From assembly GCA_011109175.1 (NCBI GenBank), contig RDEW01000021.1:321080-385079 (forward strand): a stretch of 64,000 bases of DNA. The letters run 5' to 3'. The stretch's first letter is position 1. Every line of letters begins with the position of its first letter. Below the pieces are notes generated by a model, which searched no databases, was not told where the DNA came from, and worked only from the letters and a program-made list of their open reading frames with translations. Source of the stretch: Dicyema japonicum (taxonomy: Eukaryota; Dicyemida; Rhombozoa; Dicyemidae). This document shows, in pieces, positions 10,827 to 21,140 of this stretch. Made by a program: the position numbers and the translations under genes.

Positions 10827-13145
10827 TAGGGCGATTTTTGTCAGTAAAGTCAAAAATAAGTTCTTTAAAATTGTTTAAAACTTATAAAAATGTAGTTTTT
10901 AATCAAAAATATTATATAAATCAAAAGTTATAAAGTCAAAAAAGGTCAAAATTTAATTTTTTTTAGTTAAATAAAGTCAAAAGTTTTATTGATTTTAGTT
11001 TTTATTTTTTAATTTTGAGTTTTTAAATAAAATTCTAGCGTGGGGTCAATTATCATCATTCACTGTGTTGTCGTGTTCAATCAAAAATGACATGATTAAG
11101 TCTGTTGTTAGAAAATATCCTGATGGAAATTTTTTTTGGAATTTATGTGGACATAACTGCAAAAAAGCAATTTTTTCATTTGAATCATATAGATCGCCTA
11201 AGAAGCACATCAAGATGTTCCCTTGCATAAGTTGAACAGTAAAAGCTTAAGAGACTTGTTTGAGAGTATTGGACAGAATCCTCCTTCTACTTACGCTTGT
11301 CGGAAAAATGTAGAAAATATATGGCAGAAGCAACTTTTTTGACAGAATTAAGCTATTTTGTGGTTTTGTTATTATTTATTATAAATCTGAAAAATTTTGT
11401 TGTAATTGGCGAAACTAATATTCGTGGACAGAAATTTGTCACTCATTGAAAGAATTTCTGATCCCAAAAAAATACTTTTAATATCTTGTCGTCATTGTCC
11501 TCTGTGGCTAACTCTTCGATTATCTGTCAGATAATTGACGATGTTCTATGGATTTTGCGATAGATCGTGAAGTCGTGTTGAACACGTTCAGAAATTGCAT
11601 TTCGGAGACGATTTATGTGGAATCAGAAAGTACTGGAATCAAGATCATTTTTCAATCAAGTGCTTTCTATCACAAAAGTGGAAAAACAACTTATTTCTCC
11701 ATGTGTATACAACTATCTGAAAAAAATGTCTTCCATCTGTTGACAAGTCTTTTTTATTGGGAAAATTACAATTTAAAACCGAAAACGTTTCGAATTACAT
11801 TATTCTGTATTTTAATAAAATTTTGATTAGTTTTTTTATAATAGCATCGGCTTGCCCAAACTCCTATATGCTTTCCGATGTTCTCCCTGCTTCAAACATC
11901 GTGACATCCTCCTGTCACTGGATAGGACATTGAGAAAATCAGCTGAATTACTTCTAAACATCCACTTTGATGCGCCGAGTTGGAACCAATGCAAGCTTCC
12001 TACACGCCTCGGAGGAACGGGTCTCAGGTCGGCGCTGGAGATCGCCTATCCAGCATATGTGTCATCGCTCTCAAGTGGAAGCCTTTTGGTCCAAGAAATC
12101 CTACGTATTACAACCGGACTCTCTTGGGAAAAAGTCTTCGACGAAGCTCGTTGCGAATGGTGTGAAACTGGTTTGGATATGCCGAACGATCCTTCGAGGC
12201 AACGTGACTGGGATGATATTTACTCCAAGAATATCTTCGACGTGCTAAAGTCTGAGGCCAACCAGCATCGTCTTGCATGCCTCGTGTCCGCCGCCAACCA
12301 TGGGAGCGGAGCGTGGCTGGATGCACTCCCGTCTTCCTCCCTGGGGACCCTATTGGACGATGACTGTATTCGGATTGGAATCGCACAACGCCTGGGAGCT
12401 GATGTTTGCGTCGAACACCAATGTCGCTGTGGAGGGATCGTCGATGCCAAAGGGCTGCACCCGCTCTCGTGCAAAAGGAGTGCGGGCAGAGCACCCCGTC
12501 ATGCTGCTATGAACAACATTGTCTTGCGAGCTCTTGAAGCGGCAGGCTTCCCGGCAGTACTGGAACCTGTGGGATTGGACCGCGGAGATGGGAAAAGACC
12601 GGATGGGTTAACTATCTTTCCGTTCACTGAGGGAAAATCGCTCGTATGGGACTGCATTGTTGTGGATTCTTTCTCGAACTCGATGAAACTCAGCTCGGCG
12701 CAGTCTGCTGGATCAGCAGCCGATCTGGCCGAGAAAATCAAAATTAAAAAATATGGCGAAATTGGAGACAGCTACCGTTTTGTACCGGTAGCAATCGAGA
12801 TGTCTGGTGCGGCTGGAAGTATTACAGCCTCTTTCCTAAAGGAAATCGAGGAAAATTGGCCCACCGCAAGAAAGACGTGCGGGAAGCGGTCTGGCTGAGG
12901 CAAAGAATTAGTATCGCAGTTGTCCGCGGAAACGCTTACTCCGTGATGTCAGCAGCCGCTCTCACCCATAGTTAATAAATAATATTTTATTGTTAATAAA
13001 TTTTTGATATAAAAAAAAAAGTTTTTTTATTAAAAAATTTTTGTCGATAAATTTATCATAAAGTCAAAAAAGGTCACAATTCTGAAATTTTAAAGTCAAT
13101 TTTTAGGTCAAATTTCCGATTTATAAAGTCAAAAAAATCGCCTTG
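10827..13145. mobile_element. hAT-like element with 8-bp target duplication and nested LINE
   Basis: A perfect 8-bp direct repeat GTTATGAC flanks the element at 10,819-10,826 and 13,146-13,153. Its ends are imperfect inverted repeats: TAGGGCGATTTTTG on the left and, read inward on the minus strand, CAAGGCGATTTTT on the right. The subterminal zones carry repeated 'aaagtcaaaa' and 'aggtcaaa' motifs (about 10,846-10,990 and 13,070-13,130), as expected for transposase binding sites. An 8-bp duplication is the hAT signature. Interior frames (for example 11,548-11,826) are not recognisable as transposase, so this copy is decayed or non-autonomous. A 5'-truncated LINE lies inside it (about 11,845-12,985). 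Confidence 0.7.
11852..12898 (+). CDS. C-terminal part of a LINE polyprotein with restriction-like endonuclease
   Basis: One open frame of 348 codons with no stops, unusual among the decayed elements around it. After a helical post-RT region (LLYAFRCSPCFKHRDILLSL; NQCKLPTRLGGTGLRSALEI) it has a zinc-binding C-x-C...H-x4-C region (QCRCGGIVDAKGLHPLSCKR, then SAGRAPRH) and a PD-type nuclease signature ([20 protein letters not shown] ... LVWDCIVVDSF). This layout is seen in a widespread group of invertebrate LINE proteins and recalls the restriction-like endonuclease of R2-type LINEs. There is no ATG near the start: the copy is 5'-truncated at about 11,845. It ends before an AT-rich tail inside the hAT-like element. 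A second, mutated copy lies at about 39.8-40.4 kb. Confidence 0.75.
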   Translation: MPKLLYAFRCSPCFKHRDILLSLDRTLRKSAELLLNIHFDAPSWNQCKLPTRLGGTGLRSALEIAYPAYVSSLSSGSLLVQEILRITTGLSWEKVFDEARCEWCETGLDMPNDPSRQRDWDDIYSKNIFDVLKSEANQHRLACLVSAANHGSGAWLDALPSSSLGTLLDDDCIRIGIAQRLGADVCVEHQCRCGGIVDAKGLHPLSCKRSAGRAPRHAAMNNIVLRALEAAGFPAVLEPVGLDRGDGKRPDGLTIFPFTEGKSLVWDCIVVDSFSNSMKLSSAQSAGSAADLAEKIKIKKYGEIGDSYRFVPVAIEMSGAAGSITASFLKEIEENWPTARKTCGKRSG

Positions 13146-13269
13146 GTTATGACGTTTTCAACATGAGGCAGAATGTTGAAATGACAAATCCGGGACAAAA
13201 TTTTTGATTTTCGCAAGAACCAGTCTTTCCAGAATTTTCTACACCAAACACAATAACGCGACCGGTTTG

Positions 13270-14190
13270 TATGAAGCTGGGTCCTTCTTCACTTTACCGG
13301 GTTTCAAAATTGGGCGTAGGCTGGAGTGCAATTTTTGTTAATGGAGTGATTAAATATCTTCGTCAATGCAGCGATTCCATAGTCCCCAAGATTTTTAGGG
13401 GAATCATTGAGATCTTTTCCGATCCGTTAGAATAGGCTGTTTTAATGACTTTCAATACATTTCTCATGTCGTTTTCAGTAAAGTGAATCACATCCGGTTC
13501 CTTTTTTGGTTTACTGAGATATTTCGGGGGTACATCCGACTTCTTATGGTCTTTATGGGATATTTTCACATATTATTTTATTAGGTTGTTTAATTTCTTT
13601 TGGCTGTGATCCACCTGGGATGATCTTTCATCTTCTCTTGAGATATCTCGAATGGTCTTCCAAATTTCAGCAGTGGATTTATTTCTATTCAACGAAGAGA
13701 ACACATGCTTCCATCTCGACTTTTGTGCATTGACCTCCCTGTTTTTTAGTTCATTGTTCAAAGCCTTGAGTCTAAGCTTATCCTCAGTTGTTACTTAGTA
13801 GACTTTTTGAGTTCGTTTCTTTCCTTGATTAATGCCGACCACCCATATCCTTTGGCGTAGTTAAGGTTTTTTGATCTCGCATCCAAGATGTTGTTCCAAG
13901 TGAGACTGCATTGACTTTAGTAACATTGTCGTCTCCCAAGATATTCTTCGCCATTGAAGTGATGTCCACACATTTAAGGTCTTTCAAATATAAAATGAGT
14001 AGGCCACCACCTCGCTTCCTCTTCCGATCAGTCCGTATTGACTTGTATCCATGGAACACTGGGGTAGGACTTTTTATAAAAAGTTTCGTCTTTTGAATCA
14101 AAGCCACGTCGATCTTCAGCTCCGCCAGGAGAGAGCGGAGTTCTAATATTTTCCTATTACGTTTAGTTGTGGAACCGTGAAAGACAATAA
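13270..14190 (-). mobile_element. LINE fragment: AP endonuclease to RT linker
   Basis: On the minus strand the upstream part reads ...FHGSTTKRNRKILELRSLLA then ELKIDVALIQKTKLF and FHGYKSIRTDRKRKRGGGLL, the typical start of an AP-type LINE endonuclease (I-x-L-I-Q-E-T; GY...R-x-D-R...GGG). Further on come KNREVNAQKSRWKHVFSSLN then STAEIWKTIRDIS and FTENDMRNVLKVIKTAYSNG, the linker and beginning of the reverse transcriptase. The same linker family occurs at 44,341-44,700 on the plus strand. Several stops are present. Confidence 0.7.
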
Positions 14191-14280
14191 TTTTTGTTTT
14201 CGATATAAATCTTTTATTTTTTTATTTAAAATTAATTTATTAAAGAAAAAAGTTTTCTCGGAATCTATATTTGGAGTTTA

Positions 14281-14950
14281 ATGAAATCGATGAGGATGCC
14301 ATGTTTCGGGTTGAACTGATGGAAACCAGAGGATCAATTCTTAATGACGGCGGGGGGCTTTTCAAAGAAACGCCAAATAGCTGATTTTAAAGCCAGTCGT
14401 GGATGGCTCGAAAAAATTTAAAGACGAAATTGGAGAAACTTTGAAATAATGTTTTTACCACCAAATGCTTTATGGAACTAATCAAGAAATCTTGTCAAGA
14501 CTGCAAATAAATAATCCAATTCCAGAAAACGGGTTTCTTCTCTATGAGTATACAGAGAATGAAGAGATTTCGGAAAATTTGGATGATAATGAAGACACAG
14601 AATGCATGGTGGAGAACAAAAGAATGAAAAAGTCGTTTTAGACTACGATGCAGTGAATGCTGTCTATACATTGTGGAAGTAGCTCAAACAGAAGGATAAA
14701 GTTAATTTAAGTGTCTTCAATCACCTTGATGACGTTAGTAGAAACATCAAAACGAATATTAAAACGAGAATAACTAATTATTTTAAAGGAAGTTAATGTT
14801 TTCATTTTTTAATTATTATTTAAAATTAAAAAAATGCATTTTATTAATTTTATAAAAAATTCAAATTTGCCTCTCGAATCTGCCGTAATTTCCCAGGTCC
14901 AATATCTGGTGAATTCGAGAGGTTTTACTGTATTTTCAAGACCGGTGCGA
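14281..14950 (+). mobile_element. pogo/Tigger-like fragment
   Basis: Contains FKASRGWLEK (about 14,378-14,408), the hallmark of the CENP-B/Tigger helix-turn-helix, and shortly after FLPPNALW, resembling the later P-P-N-x-T-S block, so internal sequence has been lost. The segment ends at 'gaattcgagaggttttactgta' near 14,935, a sequence like the terminal repeats of the pogo-type element at 53.1-54.6 kb. Frames are broken by stops. Confidence 0.5.
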
Positions 14951-15980
14951 CCGGAGGGGGATGAAACTCTCCACAGAAAAGTCTAACCCCTTGAGAATTA
15001 GCCGTATCAAACGACATCATGGCTTGCCATACGCGCTTGGAGTGCCGAGATTGCGTTTACTCCGCTACCTGGGTGTTACGATTGATCATGAAGGCTCATT
15101 TCTGGAGGATGTTATACTAAGAAAGAGAGCGCTACATTCATTTTTTACTCGAAAACTTTCTGTCGGCACAGAGACGTTCTAATTCATATTCTCGAGAATA
15201 ATACGTTGATATACGGTTGTGAGGTGTAATATCTGTCCACAAAGACAAAATACTATCGTTATTGGAAAATTCGAGAAGTACTCCAATAAAACTGGATTTG
15301 GAGAAAAGACTACGGCGTGTTGCTTAGAGCACGACGGATGATCTGTGGAAATGTCAACCACCCTTCGGTCTCTTCCAATCAAATATGAATTATTGGAAAA
15401 TTCGAGAAGTACTTCAATAAAACTGGATTTGGAGAAAAGACTACATGACAACCTAAGCATGGAGGAAGATGAGATGCACATCCCAGTATGACAGATTAGT
15501 GGAGAACAGAATTCGCGGCTTTCGTGAAAGAACGATAGTAATTGAAGAGATGGGGGACGTGCAAAGTTTCCAGGCCATAAAGACAGGACTATGATGTCAT
15601 CGCAGATCAGTCGTCTGACGGTCATGACTCGTTGAAAAACACGACACCTCCCCACAGGCAAACTGACCAACCAAATTTTCATGCCCTCAACTACGAATGT
15701 ACCACTGCGATCTTTACCGTCCAGATAGTGACAATCTCCTGCAGAGTCTTTACCTGGTTGGCCATACATTCCTTTGCAGAGCAGAAATCAACTTCAACCT
15801 ACCTGACCTCAGTGACCGCCTTCATGGGTTTTCGCACAGATCTGAAAACGTACTCAAGGCTTTCGACTCGGTGTCATATAAGATTCTTGAAAATATTTTA
15901 AACAAGAATCTTAGCAAGCACATTGCCAGTCAAAGTCCCCGACTTCTTCCTATGATGTTCCCTAAGGATCCATATTAACA
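14951..15980 (+). mobile_element. LINE reverse transcriptase scraps carrying a SNIP1 patch
   Basis: At 14,961-15,182 an open frame contains RLRLLRYLGVTIDHEGSFLE, the conserved 'L-R-Y-L-G-V-x-x-D' of the RT thumb. Near 15,850-15,950 another frame has LKAFDSVSYKILENIL, the 'KAFDSV' RT motif, which in an intact element precedes the thumb, so the pieces are rearranged. Between them, 15,259-15,444 holds a 55-bp duplication flanking a 76-bp piece of the SNIP1 coding sequence (separate entry). Confidence 0.65.
15259..15444. repeat. 55-bp direct repeats flanking a captured SNIP1 exon piece
   Basis: Left copy 15,259-15,313 and right copy 15,390-15,444 differ at a single base (ctccaat versus cttcaat). 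Between them, 15,314-15,389 matches SNIP1 at about 16,228-16,303 with one substitution (ggg to gga, changing a Pro codon to Ser in the minus-strand reading). The captured piece keeps the same orientation as the gene. The configuration looks like a templated insertion at a break, with local tandem duplication. Confidence 0.85.
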
Positions 15981-16026
15981 CAGTAATAATGCACATTATC
16001 TACAAATTCAAAATGTAAAAATCATG

Positions 16027-16614
16027 TCAATCATCATTATCAGTCATCTCCTCATACATAACAACATACTCCCTCGTTGAGAACCCAAACTTGAGGACAT
16101 CCTTAGGAAATAGCTCGACATATCTCAAAGATTCAATAGTCGCATTGTTTAATGAGGTCCCGTTCGCAGACTCCAAGTCAATTATATATGGCCTTATAGA
16201 CTCCTCCACCACACGGAATTGAATCACGGCGTGTTGCTTAGAGCACGACGGATGATCTGTGGGAATGTCAACCACCCTTCGGTCTCTTCCAATCAAATAT
16301 GAAGACTGTCTGTGAATTGGAATTATGTTTAGGCACTCATCCCCTTTAAATGGATACAATTTCCACCGAATTGTTGGCTTTGCTGCTTCTCCGGGCTCAT
16401 TGTACTTTACGATTACTCCGTTCACTGTATTTGTGTCCTTTATGAGGTTCCCGCTCAGTTCTAATGAAGGAAGGATTTTCTTCACTGGAGAAGACTTTTT
16501 TTCTTCAACGGGAGATTGAACCTCCACTTTAATTACTTTTTTATTTCTTGTATGAGGAGATTCTGATCTTCTATGGCGTTTTTCGCTTTTATATTCATTT
16601 TTAGAATGACCCAT
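16027..16614 (-). CDS. SNIP1 / Pml1 FHA-domain splicing factor
   Basis: Single uninterrupted frame of 195 residues from ATG at 16,614. The first 60 residues are basic and Ser-rich (KRHRRSESPHTRNKK), followed by the WKLYPFKGDE strand and an FHA domain with its hallmark loops: YLIGRDRRVVDIPTDHPSCS then KQHAVIQF, and DLESANGTSLNN. The block IPTDHPSCSKQHAVIQF is a SNIP1/Pml1 signature. The protein is a subunit of the RES complex that associates with the spliceosome and aids pre-mRNA retention and splicing, and animal SNIP1 also binds SMADs. It is much shorter than human SNIP1 because the disordered N-terminus is reduced. It is one of few genes here without an intron. Confidence 0.93.
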   Translation of the reverse strand: MGHSKNEYKSEKRHRRSESPHTRNKKVIKVEVQSPVEEKKSSPVKKILPSLELSGNLIKDTNTVNGVIVKYNEPGEAAKPTIRWKLYPFKGDECLNIIPIHRQSSYLIGRDRRVVDIPTDHPSCSKQHAVIQFRVVEESIRPYIIDLESANGTSLNNATIESLRYVELFPKDVLKFGFSTREYVVMYEEMTDNDD

Positions 16615-16910
16615 TGAATATTATTTTTTTACTGTGAAGTACACACAGGAGAGAATTAATTTAAAAATTAATTTATAATAAATATTTAAAAAAATATAAT
16701 TTTAATTTAAAACATTTCAAGAGCCCAATGTTTTGGAAAAGCCATCGCGTCATCTGGGTTCGTCTTTCCACTTCCTTATAATAGACTAGGCAACAACGTC
16801 CGATTAACCTGATACAATTAGACATGCTCACAAGAACAACGGCACATGTTTCTAGTTCATTATTTTCACCATAAATAAAAAATTTTTATCTAAGAAAAAT
16901 TGCCCGAGGT
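16615..16910. other. Spacer with tRNA-flanking repeat
   Basis: No gene. From about 16,796 to 16,910 the sequence matches 24,031-24,133 (cgtccgattaacctgata..., 'ttattttcaccataaataaa', 'tttttatcta'), so the tRNA-Phe copies share about 100 bp of downstream flank. Confidence 0.6.
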
Positions 16911-16978
16911 AGGAGTTGAACCAACGACCTTTAGATCTTCAGTCTAACGCTCTTCCGCTGAGCGATATCTCAGTTGGA
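16911..16978 (-). pseudogene. tRNA-Phe(GAA) pseudogene
   Basis: The D arm (GCTCAGCGGAAGAGC), anticodon arm with CTGAAGA loop and a perfectly paired TTAGA/TCTAA stem, and T arm (GTTGGTTCAACTCC) are intact, but the 5' acceptor strand is replaced: the bases before the D arm (ACTGAGATATC) do not pair with CTCGGGC at the 3' end, and the spacing is wrong. The intact relative is at 24,134-24,205. Confidence 0.75.
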
Positions 16979-17345
16979 TATTTTTTAGTATAAATAATGC
17001 ATAAACAATTAATCCTATTATAATTTAAATTTAAAATTATTATTTTATAATTAATACCAAGAATTGAGACTTCCTTAAAAATCATTGGTTAACAAAAACA
17101 TTGTTCTTGAATTTGTCACGATTCCTCTTTGATTTGATTTAAGAAAAATTGTGTGATTTATAGTGTTTTACAGTGTTTTTGTCAGAATTTTTCCTGATTG
17201 TAGCATTGAAAATATAAAACTTATTAAAATAGTTCATAATTTTATTTTATGCCTCTGAGTCTGTTCGATCGCTGAGAAGGCCACGAGTTTAAAACTTGCA
17301 AATTATTTTGTCCTACTCAAGGATTTTTTTCTACTCGCTGTTGAT

Positions 17346-17492
17346 ACGTCTGGTTCCCTTGTGCCTGCGACACTGGAATACTTGTGTCTTTTAGGGAATC
17401 GGATTTCTTCACGAACAAGAAATCCCCGATAGCGTTGCTGTTTATGTGAGCGAATCTCACTCGCCATCTCGAGAGGGATTAGCCACGCATTT
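17346..17492 (+). repeat. Interspersed repeat R1 (second copy)
   Basis: Begins acgtctggttccctt and shares 'tagggaatcggatttct' and 'gcgaatctcactcgcc' with the copy at 8,187. It has an extra segment (tgtgcctgcgacactggaa) compared with that copy. From here to 18,160 I see no gene. Confidence 0.55.
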
Positions 17493-18164
17493 ACGGCTGT
17501 CACTTTTGGCCATTTTATTTTGTCATTAATTAATGAAAGGGTCAAAAATATTTACGACTGAAATGAGAAGAATTTGACGAGGATAAGACAAGTGGCCCTT
17601 TTAGTTAGTTACCACGACCTACTAAAATGTACAAAGTCGGTTACCATCAAGCCTCCACCTGAGTACTAGGCATTCCAACAAGTCCCCGAATAAAATTGAA
17701 TTAATAAACTTTTGAAAGGTGGATGATATCTCCTTCATAACCACTAAACGACCATTCTACTCTCAGGAAATTTCTTTTATTAAGCTGTCATTCGTGCCTA
17801 TTACGATAAAGACTTCCGGGATCATGGGAAGGGTGTCTTTCTAATATTAAAGAAATGATTACTTCAAAGAGAAGCGAACCCCGTGAAGGAAATGGGAGTG
17901 ATTAGAGGGAACGCTCACGCAATCTTGGCCTATTAAATTAATTCCAAAGACCACTGTTAAACCGAAAAAAACTAAACTAAGTGATCCCGACAAATTGGAT
18001 CAAGGCTCTCATCATTGCTCGGTGTTGATCCCTTGAGCCTACACAAGTTCGTTACAGGCGGGCACTTTTTTTTGGCATTAGAGTTCATTTTTGTTTTTTT
18101 CAAGTAGTTTCTCCATGGGCGTCAGCGATTTAATGTTTCCCCTGTGTACCATCTCTCCGTTAGT

Positions 18165-18825
18165 TTAAAGGTCCTTTTCTGGGTTGCGGAGATTTTCTGG
18201 AAGTTCGCATGAGACCAGTCGTCCCCATGAAGTACACGCATATGAAATGGATGGTTTGATGTACTGTGAGTACAGCGTTTTAAGTATAGGGTGAAGTCCA
18301 ATTATCCATTGACCTGCTACGCATTTCAGAAAGTTGATTTTCTTCTCACATTTGTTCAGCACGTTAGTGACATGTCTCGTAAAATTCATGTGCGCATCGA
18401 AAGTCTGACACAATATTTTTTGCCATTTNTGCATGGTTCGATGTACTGTGAGTAGAGCGTTTTAAGTATAGATGATGTCCAATTTTCCATAGACCTGTTA
18501 CGCATTTCAGAAGGTTGATTTTCTTCTCACATTTGTTCAGCACGTTAGTGACGTGTCTCGAAAAGTTCATGTGCGTATCGAAAGTCTGACACAATATTTT
18601 TTGCCATTTGCTAAACGGCAATGATCTTCCCTCCGCAGTAACTTCTATTGTCCTGTTCGACAATCTTTTGTCCGAGGTAGAGAGAGTTGTAACAGATTTT
18701 TCGGTACTGATTGACATCCGATTTTCATTAAACCACTCGAGTAGTCGATCATGTGGTGGTGTTGTAATAGCAGCCTTTTCACGAGAGCCATAATATTTAT
18801 AGCTCCGCATAGGCAGGACACACAC
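18165..18825 (-). mobile_element. LINE reverse transcriptase thumb fragment, duplicated at an N join
   Basis: The minus strand reads LLEWFNENRMSISTEKSVTT then LSTSDKRLSNRTIE and, after a frame change, THMNFSRHVTNVLNKCEKKI and NFLKCV. This is the post-catalytic region of a non-LTR RT. The block 18,251-18,428 repeats as 18,430-18,609 at about 90% identity on either side of the single N at 18,429, probably two alleles or contigs left unmerged. Confidence 0.7.
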
Positions 18826-19305
18826 TTTAATTAAGCAAAGAAGAGGTGGTATTGTATGTTGTAAAAATTTTCCATTATTTATGTAAATTAAAAATATTTT
18901 ATTAAATTTAATTATTAATTAATGGAAATTGTTTATTTTTTAATTTTATATTATATATTTCATGTATTCCTACAAATTATTTGACTTTTACTTTTAATAA
19001 CACTCTCTTGTCTACAAATATTTTCTTTCTCTGCGCTACAACAAAATGTGCTTTCNCGCATAGGCAGGACACACACTTTATTTAAGTAAAGAAGAGGTGG
19101 TGTTGTATGTTGTAAAAATTTTCCATTATTTATGTAAATTAAAAATATTTTATTAAATTTAATTATTAATTAATGGAAATTGTTTATTTTTTAATTTTAT
19201 ATTATATATTTCATGTATTCCTACAAATTATTTGACTTTTACTTTTAATAACACTCTCTTGTCTACAAATATTTTCTTTCTCTGCGCTACAACAAAATGT
19301 GCTTT
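18806..19305. repeat. 250-bp duplication around a single N (19,056)
   Basis: 18,806-19,055 and 19,057-19,305 are nearly identical (differences such as ttaattaagc versus ttatttaagt). The sequence is AT-rich and non-coding. It starts 'cgcataggcaggacacacacttta', a motif also found at about 55,336, so it belongs to an interspersed family. Confidence 0.8.
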
Positions 19306-19338
19306 CATTGTCTTTTTTGTCATCGTCACGTGCTTATG

Positions 19339-20878
19339 TTAATTCAAAATTAAACCTTCATAGACGACGTTGATTTTTTCCATTTTCTTTACAAACGCCT
19401 TCATCCATTTGTGCTGAAGTGCGTTAATGGGAGTCATTCGTTTGGCCGGGTCCCATCTAAAATGTTGTAGGATCGCAAACTCAAGACATCTTCGTATAAA
19501 GTCGATAAAATTCTCATCATTTGAGCCTACCACAGAATTAAGGCAACGTGACCCTGGCCTTAGCTTTCTGCGGAATTTGGTGTTCATAATAAATTTGTTC
19601 TTCTCGTCTTCAACGGTTATTTAAGTGTCTACCAAAAAAGTTCCTTCTACGAGGGGAGTTCAAAATCATATGATTTGGCGGGTAATCGAGGATTTGTATG
19701 TTATAGAATATCTGCTCGTGTTCATTCTCCCCGGGGAAGAGGGCATTCCCCGTGTAAAGCTCGGCAAGAATGCACCCCAGACTCCACATGTCGATAGCTG
19801 TGCTGTATGGAATGCCAAGGATCACTTCAGGAGCTCTATAGAACCTGGACTGAATGTACGAGTAAACTAAAATGCTTATAAACTCAACTTGTCTTATTTT
19901 GGTTGCAACTCGAGCCAAAGTCAATGATCTTGCACTTACTTTGGCTGTTTTTTAGAAACATGACGTTTTCCTGAAATGTAATTTGCACACAAACTGGCTT
20001 CAAATCACAGTGAATGATTTTTTCCTTACTGAGGAGGACCAGACTCTGCAAAATATGGTAGTTGAGTTTCCGAATGGTCGAAAGGCTCATTCCCCCAAAA
20101 TTATTTTTCTTCAGGGAGTCGTATAAACTCAGTCTTGGGATAAAACCGTTCCCAACCCCAGTAATTCGAATGAGATGCAGAGATGGTTGCGGAAATAAAA
20201 ATATTCATTCATATGGACGATGTTGTAGATATTTTTGCTGTCCTTCCTCAATAATTTGTCCAACATTTCAACCTCCAGAAGAGCTTGTTGATGAAACCTT
20301 CGAATCATCGACGGACTTTACCGTTTTTTATTTCGAATGAGTTTTACCGCCACCATTTTCTCAGTTTTGTGGTCGTAGCACTTAAAAACCTGCCCAAATG
20401 ATCCCTTCCCAAGTTCCTCGATTACTTCAAAACGATATAGCAGGTGATCTCGGTTAACCTTCACTCACTTCACAGGGATCCTTACCTTTGCGTAAAATCC
20501 CTGATCAGTGTCGAATCCGTTGTTTATTTTGAACTCGTTGGTTTCCCGTTTGAGAGAATTTATTCCAAAATACCAAATTTTTGAATATTTCAGAATTTCC
20601 GTCTTTTCAAAGCTCGTGAGTTTATTCCCGAAATATTTGATGCATTCTAACCTGTCAATCAAACCCAACCTTCTGGGGAGATGGGAATCTTGATTCCGTT
20701 TAGTCTGGAGTTGTGGACCAGTCTCAGCCTTTCTTCGTTGGAGAGGCAGTATTTGGGGATGTATTTATCTGGAAAACTTTTTCTTATATCAATATCTGGG
20801 AGGATGATTTTATTTGACCCAGAGAAACTATGGTGGACTGCCTGTTTCGATTACAACCATGGAATTACATTTTTCATG
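19339..20878 (-). CDS. Class-2 DYRK dual-specificity kinase (DYRK2/4-like)
   Basis: Protein kinase that autophosphorylates a tyrosine in its activation loop. From ATG at 20,878 (a first short exon MKN) the spliced product runs through the DYRK-homology box ([20 protein letters not shown] then IWYFG), [14 protein letters not shown], then [20 protein letters not shown] (glycine loop), AVKLIRN (ATP lysine), HCDLKPENVMF (catalytic loop), [27 protein letters not shown] with the Y-x-Y activation loop, [15 protein letters not shown] and, at the end, [11 protein letters not shown]. The DH box marks class 2. Tiny introns restore the frame: 19,971-19,994 (24 nt) joins DLKP to ENVM, and others of 22-27 nt lie in the loop before YSYIQS, before WDPAKRM and near the N-terminus. 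All key catalytic residues are present. The N-terminal region is short compared with vertebrate DYRK2. Confidence 0.93.
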
Positions 20879-21140
20879 CTTAAAACACCAAATCAGCGAT
20901 TGCGTACCCGCACAAGTAAATAAATCATAACCTTATCGATTGTAAAATGAGAGTTCCCTTTGTTTGTGTAGAACAATATTGAAATCAATTATTATAAATC
21001 GTTTTGTTTATTTTAGATTAATTCATGAATAATTCTCGATAAGCCCGCAATGACCTTATAATCCTTCTTTCAACATGTTTCAATGTATTGAGTCAATGCT
21101 CAGGTGCCATTTAATCAATCATATCTTTTTTACTATCATT
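20879..21140. other. Spacer upstream of the DYRK gene
   Basis: No gene or repeat recognised; it would contain the DYRK promoter. Confidence 0.3.

Noticed and set aside
12108-12741. Open frames on the minus strand opposite the LINE nuclease
   Set aside because: They are shadows of the GC-richer LINE coding sequence and show no domain.
11852-12898. A domesticated nuclease gene
   Set aside because: No ATG near the start, typical LINE C-terminal layout, 5' truncation and AT-rich tail; a recent insertion explains it.
16911-16978. Second functional tRNA-Phe
   Set aside because: The 5' acceptor strand does not pair with the 3' strand and the spacing before the D arm is wrong.
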